From Nothopassalora personata (Eukaryota > Ascomycota > Dothideomycetes > Mycosphaerellales > Mycosphaerellaceae), in contig CM066288.1 of assembly GCA_033816765.1 (NCBI GenBank), forward strand, positions 2,604,001 to 2,668,000: a DNA stretch of 64,000 nt, read 5' to 3'. A program made the position numbers and the translations under genes. Under the pieces are notes generated by a model, which made no database searches, was not told the origin of the DNA, and saw only the letters and a program-made list of their open reading frames with translations. Positions 1-9,604 of the stretch are shown here, in pieces; positions within the stretch are counted from its first letter, which is position 1, and every line of letters starts with the position of its first letter.

Positions 1-482
1 ATGCGACTCGGCAACGTGGAACGGCTCCCTCATTCAACACAATGCGTAGGCTGGCCGAGCTTACCCTCCGCCGATGATTGAAGCCTCGCGGGACTGTGTC
101 TTGCTTCAATGCGTGTAAAGTCGTTGGGTACCCGTTCAAACGTCCGTATGAGAGGACCGTGTCAGAGATGGTAAAGGCAACATACTTGCAGAGCTAATAA
201 TGCTATGTGCATCTACGACGGATCCAATAACGTATAGCAAATCGACACACTACTGTGATGCTAATACCGAAGGCTTGAAAATTGACTGCACAGAAGTCGA
301 TTGACCTATGGTCACGAAGAAGTTCAAGGCAATTCGACTCGAGATACAAATATTCCGCCCAATCCGGAACCCGCTCACCAACCATCGAAGATGAATGTCT
401 TGTGGCATACCACCCACGTTGCTACCTCTATCTCGTCAGCCTTTACTCAAGACGAGACCAGCTCAACACGTACCACAAGCAC
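1..482. other. Stretch without a recognised gene
   Basis: No convincing reading frame, RNA gene or repeat is seen. The open frames that overlap its right part run antisense to the secreted-protein gene and take their apparent coding bias from it. It probably contains the 3' flank of that gene. Confidence 0.5.
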
Positions 483-1103
483 TCAGTGCTCGTAATTGGG
501 GTCCTTGTACTCGACACCATCGGGAACTTGGTTCTCGTTTTCTGGTTGCTCGTACTCGACACCATCTGGTTCTTGGTACTCAGGCTCGTGGTAATCTGGC
601 TTATCGAAACCCGGCAACTCAAAGTCGGGCTTGCCGAACGATGGCTTTGGCAAGTCTGGGAAGCCAAACGAGGGCTTCCCGTACTCGGAAGGATAACCCT
701 CGTCGTGATCGTGGTCGACGTCAAAGAAAGGGACGGCTTTCGCAGAGTCAGTTGCGCTTGAAGATCTTATCGGTGTCGACCAAGACTTACTACGCTTCTC
801 CTCTGAGTAGTTAGGCTCCTCGTGTTCTGGCTCATCGTGCTCGGGCTTGCCGTACTCTGGCTTGCCAAACTCCGGCTTTCCAAACTCCGGCTTGCCAAAA
901 TATGGCTTATTCAATCCCACTTCAGGCTTTTCGTACTCGGGCTTTCCCAACTCTGGCTTCCCAAAGCCAAGCTTTGGGAACGATGGGATGCCGAACTCAG
1001 GCTTGCCGTGGATGTCCTTGTGCTCGTAATCTCCCTGGTAGTCGGTTGGGAGGGCATTGGCCATGAGGCCTGCAGCCAGGAAGAGAGTTGCGGTGTACTT
1101 CAT
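483..1103 (-). CDS. Secreted GKPE-repeat protein
   Basis: A single-exon gene for 206 residues. The N-terminus (MKYTATLFLAAGLMANALP) is a clear signal peptide, so the product should be secreted or wall-associated. Residues about 30-90 are near-tandem copies of a five-residue unit GKPE[F/Y]. A second block around residues 140-200 has looser copies (KPSFG, KPDFE, EPEYQEPD). A His/Asp-rich patch (DVDHDHDE) lies between them, and a single Lys-Arg (EEKRSKS) could be a Kex2 cleavage site. The mature part has no cysteine and no known fold. A TATA-like box lies about 78 bp upstream. I do not recognise the family. Repetitive, charged, Pro-rich secreted proteins are common in plant-associated fungi, but no function can be inferred. 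The signal peptide, periodicity and long frame make a real gene likely. Confidence 0.8.
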   Translation of the reverse strand: MKYTATLFLAAGLMANALPTDYQGDYEHKDIHGKPEFGIPSFPKLGFGKPELGKPEYEKPEVGLNKPYFGKPEFGKPEFGKPEYGKPEHDEPEHEEPNYSEEKRSKSWSTPIRSSSATDSAKAVPFFDVDHDHDEGYPSEYGKPSFGFPDLPKPSFGKPDFELPGFDKPDYHEPEYQEPDGVEYEQPENENQVPDGVEYKDPNYEH

Positions 1104-2396
1104 GATGTCTACTATGTTTTATTGATGAAATGAGTGTGATGTGGACGGAGAGATATCCTGACAAGAGCCACTCTATGCCTCTTTATACCGACATCTAGCA
1201 GGACTTCCGTTCCCATAACAGACCTTACCGGACGGTGAGCCATCCCAATGCATTAGCTTCGATAGTCCAGCAACAGGAGAGGCATTCACTTACTCGTCGT
1301 CTCGGTAAGTCTTGGCACCGCAGGACTCACCTGATTGGAGCACTGCACGACCTCTCATCCACAGATGAACAATACCGTCCAACGGCGGCCGACGAGACTG
1401 ACCAACGAGCACAGCAGATGGCAATTGATGGACTCCCATCTCAAAGACAGTCAGCACATCTCAGTCGCCTCTACGGATCTGGCCGAGCCCTCAGAGCACC
1501 GCATATACTATAATGTAAGCTTAAGCACAACGCTCGGACGCCTCAGGTAGATCACTATGTGAGGACTTACCAGAAGCCGCTGCCAAGAGGTTGATCATTA
1601 CCCGGATCGACTACACTTCATTACTCCCTCTTGCGTCCCTGCAGACGTTTGCATCTCTCGCAGCGTCACATCATTCGTGAGATCGCACGATCATTCGAGA
1701 AGGGCTATCGATACTTTAATCTATATGTGTCTTCGAGATGCCACTAGGATCGAGCACGGAGCCCGACACTACTAAACCTCGACTATAATCTTCAACTACT
1801 GGCGTAGCAGACTCAAGTCGGCTTGTTGTTATACCAACACAGGAATACTACCCCCGACACCAGATCGCGCCTGCAGCCAGCCACATGCGTGCGAAAAGTG
1901 CACCAGATCGGCCGGCTCGTGCCAAATGAAGACCATTGTCAGGAACGATCCTCAAACGTGACGGAAAGAGACCTTACTTACTTTGTGCGCTATTACAGCG
2001 TCTTCGGTGCGTCTTCATCGCATTGAGCAGCACATCGCGGAATTTGTCGGAAAGCACTGAGGTCAGATCCCCGCCCTCTTTGATCTTGACCTCTTCAGCG
2101 GAAATTCGGTGCTTCTACAGGATCCGTGACCTGCAAGAAGGCATGGTCTCTCATCGTGGTATTCACAGTCTGACTACTATTGTGATTCTTCACGTTGAGT
2201 GTCACTCTCTGCGCACTTCCGACTGCGAATTTGCCATCGCGGCAACGGTGCTGGAGTAGGGCACAGTGGAGGCTCGTAGTAAGCACGGGAATGAGTCGAG
2301 ACAACAACACCTGATCATCCAATACTCGTGAACAAGAAGCTTTCGAGGAAAGTACTCCAGATCTACTTGGATGAGCCAGCACACCACACAGATCTT
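1104..2396. other. Intergenic region, no gene supported
   Basis: About 1.3 kb between two minus-strand genes. The short open frames here have no recognisable motifs and no splice-linked continuation. The left end holds the promoter of the secreted-protein gene; the rest shows no repeat or RNA gene that I can see. Confidence 0.5.
1181..1187 (-). promoter_or_regulatory. TATA-like box of the secreted-protein gene
   Basis: CTTTATA on the plus strand reads TATAAAG on the minus strand. It lies about 78 bp upstream of the ATG at 1103, a usual distance for a fungal TATA element. Position and motif are the only evidence. Confidence 0.4.
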
Positions 2397-4436
2397 CTAG
2401 TCTGTGTTCAGATTATCGACAGCTTTTGTGACTCTCTCCACCGTGTCCTCCAACAATGTCAGCTCCGCCACAGCCTCAGCACTCTTCTCATCAACCAGCA
2501 CACCGCCCTCCATCTCCTGCAGGAACCTCTTCTTCGCATCCCTCAGCGGCTGTAGAAAGCTCCCAGCAACATCATTGTTCGTCCACAGGTCGCGAACGTC
2601 CAGACTGGAATGAATGTACTTCGCCTGGAGCAGAAGGTAAAGGAGATTGAGACTTGCGAGATAGAAAGAGACGTTGGCCTGAAAAGTCATCCATGCATCT
2701 CGAATAGGCGCTGTGACCAGATCTGCCTGAAGAGAGGGGAAGAGATAAGGTGCGAGACTGTCAAGCGCCAATGGTCTCGCGAAGATGGAAGCTGAGCCGT
2801 TTTGACCTCCGTGATATTGATTGTGTCCAGGCACAGGAGTTGGAGGGTTTGCTTCGATCGTCTCGCCCTTGATCCAGCCTACAGCAGATACCTTGAGGTT
2901 CTCAAAGGGGCAATGTTCCAATGTATCACGGATAAAGGACAGCCGAACTTGCTCATCTGGCTGCGAACGAAGGACTGTGCTGGCCAGGTAGTGCGCATGG
3001 CCTCTGAGATTCGGGTTCGGGCAGTTCGAGGACAGCAGAGCGATGACCTGCAGATACTCGTTGAACTGCTCATCGGTGCCTGGGTCTCCGACGTCGTTGC
3101 GCTCCAAGCAGACGAGACCGAGCGATAGCATGGCGTCGATGAGTGCTTCTGGCTCCGTGCCTAGCTGACCAGTGCCCATGTCCGCTGGTGCAAGACAGTG
3201 CTTGAGAAGCTCTTGGTGATCTGGGAAAAGTTCGAACGCCGGATTTGATGGACGTGGTCGATGGTACAGAATAGTGGATACTTCGCGGCCAGCGTACAGC
3301 ATTAGTGAGCCCAATCGCGAAAGTGGAATGTCCTTGGCGTTTGCAGGGGGCTCAATCTCGTCACCAGCATTGCCGTCTGCTGACTTCTCTACGGTGATGG
3401 CGGCCTCCAGCAATTGCTCGTTGGTGATGCGCAAATCTTGAGCAAGGTTGGTCAGTTGTCCAACTGCATCTATCCGGCGATGTAGTCTCTCCTCGTTGGC
3501 GAAGCGGTCTTTGAAAGTGGTGGCGTCAGGTATGGTTCGTTCCGGATGGACCTTCTCCATAATCCGACTGCACCATGCCATCCCTGGCACGCCGTCATAT
3601 GAAGGGAAATTGAGCATATACTCTTCCAGAACGTGTGTGACGAAAGCCTGTAAGAGCTTCGTCTGCATCTCACTCTCCTCGTGGCTCTCGTCCGACACCG
3701 CCGATCCTTCTGGGTCCGCCGCTGGCGCATTGGCTCTTGCCACACTGGATGGCAGCATGCCACTACTCTTCCTGCTAGGTAAAGTCGGTCGCTGGATACC
3801 CGTGACAGACTTGACAGTTTTCACAATCGCCACCACCATTTCCTCTCTGTGTCTTCCCGCCGGTGCATTCGAGAAGCTCGCCAAGATAGCTTGTAATGTG
3901 GTGCTCAAGAATCTCGTCGGGTACTTTGTCTTGATTCGAGGATGAAGCACAGCCAGCATCGATAGCAATGCAACGAATTGGCTGACCGGTAGTGGAAGAG
4001 GTGGCGGCACTTCCACCATCGCAGAAGAACTGCCGCCTCCTGTGGTCGCAGCAGTCTTGAGAGGATATGTCGAACTATCGGCTCGTGATTTCGTCTCATC
4101 TGCGCTTCCCTCTGCACCTCCCGCGGATTGAGGTTCATCTTCCTCCAGACCATCGTACTCGATGAGGCGTAAGCTCTCTGTCACCTTCAGAATGACTTCT
4201 CGTGGGTTGCCCAGTCTTGCTATATCTTTGAGACACTCTTCCGATTCTGGCAGGAGAGGAACAAGAAGGTGGACCAGATCCCAGCCGATATTTGTGGTGA
4301 GCTGTTCATCTTGGAGCACTTTATGCAGTATAGGCAGGTTCTCGGGCGTTAGGTTGTACTCGACGATGGTGAGATATGTATAATAGTCAGAAGCTGGCGG
4401 GAGCGCCTTGATCAGCGGATTGTCATCTTCTGCCAT
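2397..4436 (-). CDS. Ybp1/Ybp2 - Alf4 - glomulin family protein
   Basis: A single-exon gene of 679 residues starting MAEDDNPLIKALPPASDYYTYL. The first ~100 residues (TIVEYNLTPENLPILHKVLQD, GWDLVHLLVPLLP, LGNPREVILKVTESLRLIEY) match the conserved N-terminal block of the fungal YAP1-binding/DUF1760 family, related to plant ALF4 and animal glomulin. The rest is helical HEAT-like sequence, broken by an acidic, low-complexity insert at about residues 105-145 and a Ser-rich stretch near 225-260. In yeasts, members bind the oxidative-stress regulator Yap1 (Ybp1) or act at kinetochores (Ybp2), and glomulin regulates cullin-RING ligases. Which role applies here cannot be read from sequence. The length is normal for filamentous fungi. 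The upstream gap of about 470 bp has no other start in frame. Confidence 0.85.
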   Translation of the reverse strand: MAEDDNPLIKALPPASDYYTYLTIVEYNLTPENLPILHKVLQDEQLTTNIGWDLVHLLVPLLPESEECLKDIARLGNPREVILKVTESLRLIEYDGLEEDEPQSAGGAEGSADETKSRADSSTYPLKTAATTGGGSSSAMVEVPPPLPLPVSQFVALLSMLAVLHPRIKTKYPTRFLSTTLQAILASFSNAPAGRHREEMVVAIVKTVKSVTGIQRPTLPSRKSSGMLPSSVARANAPAADPEGSAVSDESHEESEMQTKLLQAFVTHVLEEYMLNFPSYDGVPGMAWCSRIMEKVHPERTIPDATTFKDRFANEERLHRRIDAVGQLTNLAQDLRITNEQLLEAAITVEKSADGNAGDEIEPPANAKDIPLSRLGSLMLYAGREVSTILYHRPRPSNPAFELFPDHQELLKHCLAPADMGTGQLGTEPEALIDAMLSLGLVCLERNDVGDPGTDEQFNEYLQVIALLSSNCPNPNLRGHAHYLASTVLRSQPDEQVRLSFIRDTLEHCPFENLKVSAVGWIKGETIEANPPTPVPGHNQYHGGQNGSASIFARPLALDSLAPYLFPSLQADLVTAPIRDAWMTFQANVSFYLASLNLLYLLLQAKYIHSSLDVRDLWTNNDVAGSFLQPLRDAKKRFLQEMEGGVLVDEKSAEAVAELTLLEDTVERVTKAVDNLNTD

Positions 4437-4906
4437 GTCTCTCGAGCAGTACGCAGACCTGATCGGCTTTTGTGTTACTGTATGCAGTGACGTAGCGTTT
4501 ACGATGAGTTCAGAGGTTGAACGTTGACTTCAACCCCTCTTTGAAAATGTTCCCGCGTAAATGATGTGCTGCCTGGTGCGACAATACCGGCTCGACTTTT
4601 GGGGTCGTCTCAGCTTGCTACACGTTCTCTAACGTTGTTGAGACGAAACCGACGTTGCTTCGTTGTTGATCAAGCAAGGTTGGCGTTGGCGTACATACAT
4701 CCCTGCTGGAAGATGTGGAAATTGCCCGCGTGTCACGTGCCATGTCTATGTAGCTTCAACCTTCTACAACACACGACTAGACCAGAGCTTTTGTTCTAGG
4801 TGTACATATTTACAGAGGACTCGCCACCTGCCTGCTCCTCGGCATGCAACAACTGCCCAAAAGTGCCGTGTTATGGTCGGCTGTTTGCGTGAACAGAGTA
4901 AACCGC
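4437..4906. other. Intergenic region
   Basis: Contains the promoter of the Ybp-family gene and the 3' flank of the acidic mitochondrial protein gene, both on the minus strand. No further coding sequence or repeat is seen. Confidence 0.5.
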
Positions 4907-5991
4907 TTACTTCGAGTTCTGACCTGGGCCACCTCGAACTGGGGCAGATGGGTCAATAGTTCCCTTTGACTTGGCAGTCTCAGGCTCTCCCGTTCCCTTC
5001 TTCGACTTGTCGTCTCTCTCGTCAATCTTAATGGAATGTCTGGTGTCAGTAGTCGAAAACCCTTTCTGTTTGTAGCTGATATCGCCAACGTCTGAGCTCT
5101 CTGGTTTTGCGGTCGCCTGGTCCTAGACTGTGGTAAGTGATTGCAACTTTTGAAGAGGATAAACATCAACATTCCGACTTACAGATGGTTGCGTGCCCTC
5201 GCCCAAGTTCTTGCCGAGACCAGAGTCGATGCGCCTCTTCTGGGTACCTCGAGATTCTGGATTTGGCTCAGTCTTGCGGGTGTCGTTGTATCCTTCGCTG
5301 TCTGGCTTCATCTTGCCCTTGAACTGCACGCCATCGACCTTGCCACCCCTTGGCTTCTCCTGCGAGTCGCCCTCGCTGGACTTGCCCGAGTCTTCGCTGT
5401 CTTCCTCCTTGTCATCTCCATCTTCTGCCTTCTCCTCACCATCTTCAGACTTGTCTTCAGGCTTCTCAGCTGATTCCTCGGCCTTCTCCTCGCCGGATTC
5501 GGACTTGTCTTCGGGCTTCTCCTCCGACTGCTCGGCCTTTTCCTCGGTCTTCTCTGGTGCATCGGCTTGCTCGGCGGGTGCGGATTCCTCCTGCACGGAT
5601 TCATCCTCGGCTGACTGATCTTCTTCACTCGGCTTCTCCTCCGCTTCCGCATGCTGTTCGTCGTGGCCGTGGTCGCCGTGGTGCTCAGCGTGCGACTTCT
5701 CCGGCCAGAGGTACCAGACGGATGGAGGTGTTACGACCAGTGCAGAGAGGAGCCTCTAAGCATGTCAATGCCATTGATCCATGACAGCCAGCGCATAGCC
5801 CATCTGTGTCTGTATGAGCCTCTTACTCACCAAGGCAGATCCGAGCTGGGCGCACCATGTCCACCGTGGCTGCCGCCGCCGCTGGCGAAGCGCTTCGCAA
5901 CGAGTTGTGTCCGTCCAGCCGAGGCTCGTGCTGTTGCTCGTGCGCCGGTGAACCTGAGGCTCCGCAGAGCATTCACACGTATCATGGGCAT
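4907..5991 (-). CDS. Acidic mitochondrial membrane protein, conserved in filamentous fungi
   Basis: Three exons on the minus strand: 5831-5991, 5183-5753 and 4907-5122, with introns of 77 nt (GTGAGT donor) and 60 nt (GTAAGT donor); 315 residues. Residues 1-40 are rich in Arg, Ala and Ser without acids (MPMIRVNALRSLRFTGARAT...), as in mitochondrial presequences. A GGSHGGHGAPSSDLPW junction follows, then one hydrophobic segment (about 54-72). After a His-rich patch comes about 110 residues of Glu/Lys/Ser-rich low complexity, and a conserved tail (KQKGFSTTDTRHS, KSKKGTGEPETAKSKGT). I recall this architecture (presequence, DLPW plus one TM, acidic tail, TDTxHS and ETAKxKGT motifs) from uncharacterised Pezizomycotina proteins, so the family looks real. 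The function is unknown; inner-membrane location is an inference. The first exon could also start at the second ATG (5985). Confidence 0.82.
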
Positions 5992-6531
5992 GGTGTTTGA
6001 GGTCCAATGGCTCAGGGAGAGGATGATCTGGCTGTATAGAAAGTATTCGAAGAGCTGCAGCTCGAAACGTCAAGCTCAGACGGCTGGTGAGCTCCGTCCT
6101 GATCCGGATCGTCCCGTGCATTGGCCGACTTCTCACGTCATGACAACGGGGTCCAGATTCGCTTCACCAACAACAACATATGCATTGCCACCTCGATTGT
6201 CATCAAGCTCTAGTGACATAGCGCCCGTTCGAGAACAAGGAATGAGCGTCCAGACATCTTCAACGCTGAGACACATTTCAGTCCGGCTCTCCCACGATTC
6301 ACGTGTCATGTGCGTTGAACGAGTATGAGAATGGACAACAGCACGAAAGGATTTCGATGATAGACTCCGTGGGCATCCGTGGGCGACATAACCATTGTTT
6401 CAAAGAGGAACTCCAGATGCAACGCACATTGTGGGCAGAAGGATGCTGATGAAGATGTAGCTCGAGGACTAGTGACAAAATCTAATAGCCGCTACGACAA
6501 ATTACCCCTTTTTTGACGTTGCTCGTGCAAA
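5992..6531. other. Intergenic region
   Basis: Between the start of the mitochondrial-protein gene and the stop of APC4, both on the minus strand. No gene or repeat is recognised; it should hold the promoter of the former. Confidence 0.5.
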
Positions 6532-9009
6532 TCATGCATCCACCTCCATACCATGACCCAGCCCTCGTCCATCATCGTTGTCCCTCCTTCCTACCGTCTC
6601 AATTCTCTCAACGTCCCTCAAACCCTCCTCCAGATCCAGAACTCGCCACTCCCTACCCTTGTTCCCGAACACCACACAAAGCAGCCGATTCCTCCTCCCA
6701 CCAACCAGCATCTTCATTGGTCTGAACGGCGCCGTCGGAAGGAAAAGATGAAGAAGTTTGTCATCTAGGTTTCGCTCCTCTGAGTTCGGTCGATGAAGCA
6801 CGATACTAACTGTACCATCATCGGCTCGAAGCAGCGAGAGGAAGACACCATGGCCTTTTACCCACTTCGCGTCCATGATCTGGCCGCCTTGCAGGGTCGG
6901 GTGCCGCAGTGATGTTTGGGAAGGCTTTTGAGTAGAGAGGCGTTTGGAGAATGCGTACGTCGGGGATGTGATGGAGAGAGCTTCGATGTGGCCTGTGTGG
7001 GCAAGCAGAAGAGTTGTTGTGCTGCCTTCTAATCCACCCCCCGAGTGAAGATTCATATCAGATACCACAGCGCCACTCCCCAGCTCCAGCGGGATCATTG
7101 TGGGCTTCGGCAGCATTCTACTCTGCCACTCTGTAATCTTCTTCAATGCCACGCGTGTGTGTCCAGATAGCGCGCAGACCAAGGCAGGGATGTTGATAAG
7201 TGCAGCGGGATCCTTGACCTCCTTCCAGGCCAAGTCCTCACCAGGCTGTAGACCTTCCAGCTTCTTTAGTACAATCTTGGCTTTCTCGTAGCTCACATCG
7301 GTGATCGATGAGTGAGTGAAGAACTCATCTTGGCTACATTCGCCTTGCACGCCAGGTCGCTGCTCGATGTGTATCTTTAGCTTGCTCCCTGGCAGTACAT
7401 TCTGGATATATGGCAATATCAGTGAGAAGTCCAGATTTGGTACTTCTCGATCTTCTGCCTCTAAAGCACTAGCCGAGAGTGGTTCGGCAACAGAGATTTC
7501 GACTTGCATCTTGAGCCATCTGAGGAAAGCTTTGAATTGTCGGTACTCGGTCTGTATCGCCAGCTGCATATGTTGAGCGACCAGCCGGAGACTGTCGATA
7601 GGAGCCAGGATCCTGCTAAAGACCTCTGGGTCGCAGTCGAATTTGCTAGATCCTTCGTGGAGCGTGGCGAGTCCTCGTAGCGTGGTGACTGCGATCGTGA
7701 TTCGATCTAGTGCTGGTAGTAGATTGGTGAATATGTGAGCCTGGATGTTCGTGTACAGCGCAGACATCACCTGATCCCACCGCTTCTGGTTCTGGTCTTT
7801 GATGACGTCCGAAATCCACTCGAGGAGCTGCGAATTGTATGCACCTGTCATGGCTAAGTGGTAAAGATTGGCCGCCGGATCGGGCTCGTCGGAGTGTTCA
7901 AGAAGGCCTTCCAGGCTCCCGACAAATCGGTTCTGGACGACGAGGTTTGTCTTCCAGTCGTGATCGATGCATCGTGCTATTTGCACTATGTACTCCACCA
8001 AGGTCTGTATTCGTTTGGTATTGGAGGTGATGACGTGAAGTACAGGCCCTCCAAGTGTTGGCAGAGGTAGATCGACTAGACTGAGAGAATAAGTGCGATC
8101 TTCGTGCTCGCATAGAATGGCATGGCTAGGACTTTCCGAATGCGCAGCATGCAGCATTGGTCGCCCTTGTAAATTGCAAGTCCCGATCTTGACGGTCTCA
8201 TCCAAGAGAACTGTCGACTCGCCATTCTCTTGACAGACCACCAAGCTCTGAACAGCTTCGTGTGCAAACTCTCCTTCCCCCTGGGCGAACATGTTGTCTG
8301 TCGCCTGCTGAGTACTAAACTTGTTCACGGCAGCAACCTGCTTCTGCTGCATTGTAGAATGCGATGGGATAGTACTCAGCCTCGGTAGCACTTTTGTAAC
8401 ATCTAGAGTCGTTATCGCCCGGGGAAGATCAGACAATGCGTGGCCGCTACCTTTTGGTGCATGATCCCGCATGCCTCCGACGGTACTGTCATCGTCCTCA
8501 CCTCCATCGAACCAGTCCTCGGTAGTTGAAGCTGCAACTTGCGGTCGACCTGCCACGTTCTGTCCGAGATTGTGGCCCATCCATCCAAAACACGCCACCC
8601 TCCCATGCTCAACTGTCGCATTCGGCTTCTTCTCCTCGCCCTTGATGGACAGATCTAGCTTCCATGGCTCTTCCTCTCCCTCAGGCTGCAGAGACCCAAG
8701 CGCTATCTGCTTTCCGTGGCCGCCGTCATAAATGCCATAAGTGCCATCATTCCAGCCGACGCCAAGACAACTACTATCCGGCTTCCAGGCCAAAGCAGTG
8801 ACTTCAGTCGACCTACCCTTCTGCCTCACCGTGAAGGCAAGTTGACCGGTTGCAATGCGAAACACGCTGACATCCCATGTGCTTGTGACGATGGCCAGTA
8901 AATCATGTGCGTCAGAGTATGCTGTGAATGGAAATTTGATGGCGGAAGTAAGACGTTTGCTGGCGATTTGCGGAAGTGCGGGTCCCTGAGTCTGGTTCTC
9001 GGCGGACAT
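6532..9009 (-). CDS. APC4: Anaphase-promoting complex subunit 4
   Basis: Intronless, 825 residues from the ATG at 9009 (MSAENQTQGPALPQIASKRL). The frame stays open to an ATG at 9165, but the extra 52 residues are unlike the family and the shorter start directly precedes the conserved part. Residues about 18-140 form the N-terminal WD40 propeller start (LLAIVTSTWDVSVFRIATGQLAF, EVTALAWKPDSSCLGVGWNDGTYGIYD). The middle (IQTLVEYIVQIARCIDHDWK, NLYHLAMTGAYNSQLLEWISD, LRGLATLHEGSSKFD) is the long helical Apc4 domain, followed by C-terminal propeller blades. In the APC/C ubiquitin ligase this subunit is part of the platform that holds the catalytic and TPR arms, acting in mitotic exit. The length is typical of filamentous fungi. 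An acidic insert (DWFDGGEDDDS) interrupts the WD40 part. Confidence 0.9.
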   Translation of the reverse strand: MSAENQTQGPALPQIASKRLTSAIKFPFTAYSDAHDLLAIVTSTWDVSVFRIATGQLAFTVRQKGRSTEVTALAWKPDSSCLGVGWNDGTYGIYDGGHGKQIALGSLQPEGEEEPWKLDLSIKGEEKKPNATVEHGRVACFGWMGHNLGQNVAGRPQVAASTTEDWFDGGEDDDSTVGGMRDHAPKGSGHALSDLPRAITTLDVTKVLPRLSTIPSHSTMQQKQVAAVNKFSTQQATDNMFAQGEGEFAHEAVQSLVVCQENGESTVLLDETVKIGTCNLQGRPMLHAAHSESPSHAILCEHEDRTYSLSLVDLPLPTLGGPVLHVITSNTKRIQTLVEYIVQIARCIDHDWKTNLVVQNRFVGSLEGLLEHSDEPDPAANLYHLAMTGAYNSQLLEWISDVIKDQNQKRWDQVMSALYTNIQAHIFTNLLPALDRITIAVTTLRGLATLHEGSSKFDCDPEVFSRILAPIDSLRLVAQHMQLAIQTEYRQFKAFLRWLKMQVEISVAEPLSASALEAEDREVPNLDFSLILPYIQNVLPGSKLKIHIEQRPGVQGECSQDEFFTHSSITDVSYEKAKIVLKKLEGLQPGEDLAWKEVKDPAALINIPALVCALSGHTRVALKKITEWQSRMLPKPTMIPLELGSGAVVSDMNLHSGGGLEGSTTTLLLAHTGHIEALSITSPTYAFSKRLSTQKPSQTSLRHPTLQGGQIMDAKWVKGHGVFLSLLRADDGTVSIVLHRPNSEERNLDDKLLHLFLPTAPFRPMKMLVGGRRNRLLCVVFGNKGREWRVLDLEEGLRDVERIETVGRRDNDDGRGLGHGMEVDA

Positions 9010-9604
9010 TCTGTCGCTCCTCGTCACTTCATGATGTTGTTGATGTCGCATGTGAAGAAGACCTTGAAGCTCAGAATGGAAGGAACAACGCGCGAGGTGC
9101 CTTGACGCGTTCGCGGCGCCAGGACACGTGCCTCCTCCATCCCAGGCAAAGAACGTTCTCAGCACATTCGAAAGACCTGACGTTCACCATCCTCATAGAC
9201 AATAGACATCTAGCAGACTCGAGATCACTCGTCTACCCTTCAGGAAGCTCAATAGCGCCAAGTCTCATGTTCTGTATCAACATTGTGAGAACAATTCATC
9301 TCACTCGGTCATATCGCTTTGCACAAGCTATGCAACAAAGCTGTCAAGCTTTCTCCTTTGACCTGAACAAGATTTCCTTCACACAACGCCGTCCCGAAAG
9401 GCCCAATGTATCGCTTCGTTTCATCTTTAGCAGCGACAGCCAGCTCGGGCGTAGCCTATCATGAGAACTCCACGCCCGCTTTGACGACTTTGATAATGAA
9501 GCTTGCCCTCATATCCATCCTACTTTGCTCAGAACGCCTTTCACGGCAACACAGTATCACCACTCAGACCGACCGGACCGGTTCCAGAACTCAGCCTCCC
9601 AAAG
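9010..9604. other. Intergenic region
   Basis: Promoter side of APC4 and 3' flank of the LAMMER kinase gene. Open frames here are short and without motifs; nothing else is seen. Confidence 0.5.

Noticed and set aside
282..814. Plus-strand frames of 139-159 codons
   Set aside because: Antisense to the GKPE-repeat gene; their regularity comes from its repeats.
5193..5618. Ser-rich plus-strand frame
   Set aside because: Antisense shadow of the Glu/Lys/Ser-rich exon of the mitochondrial protein gene.
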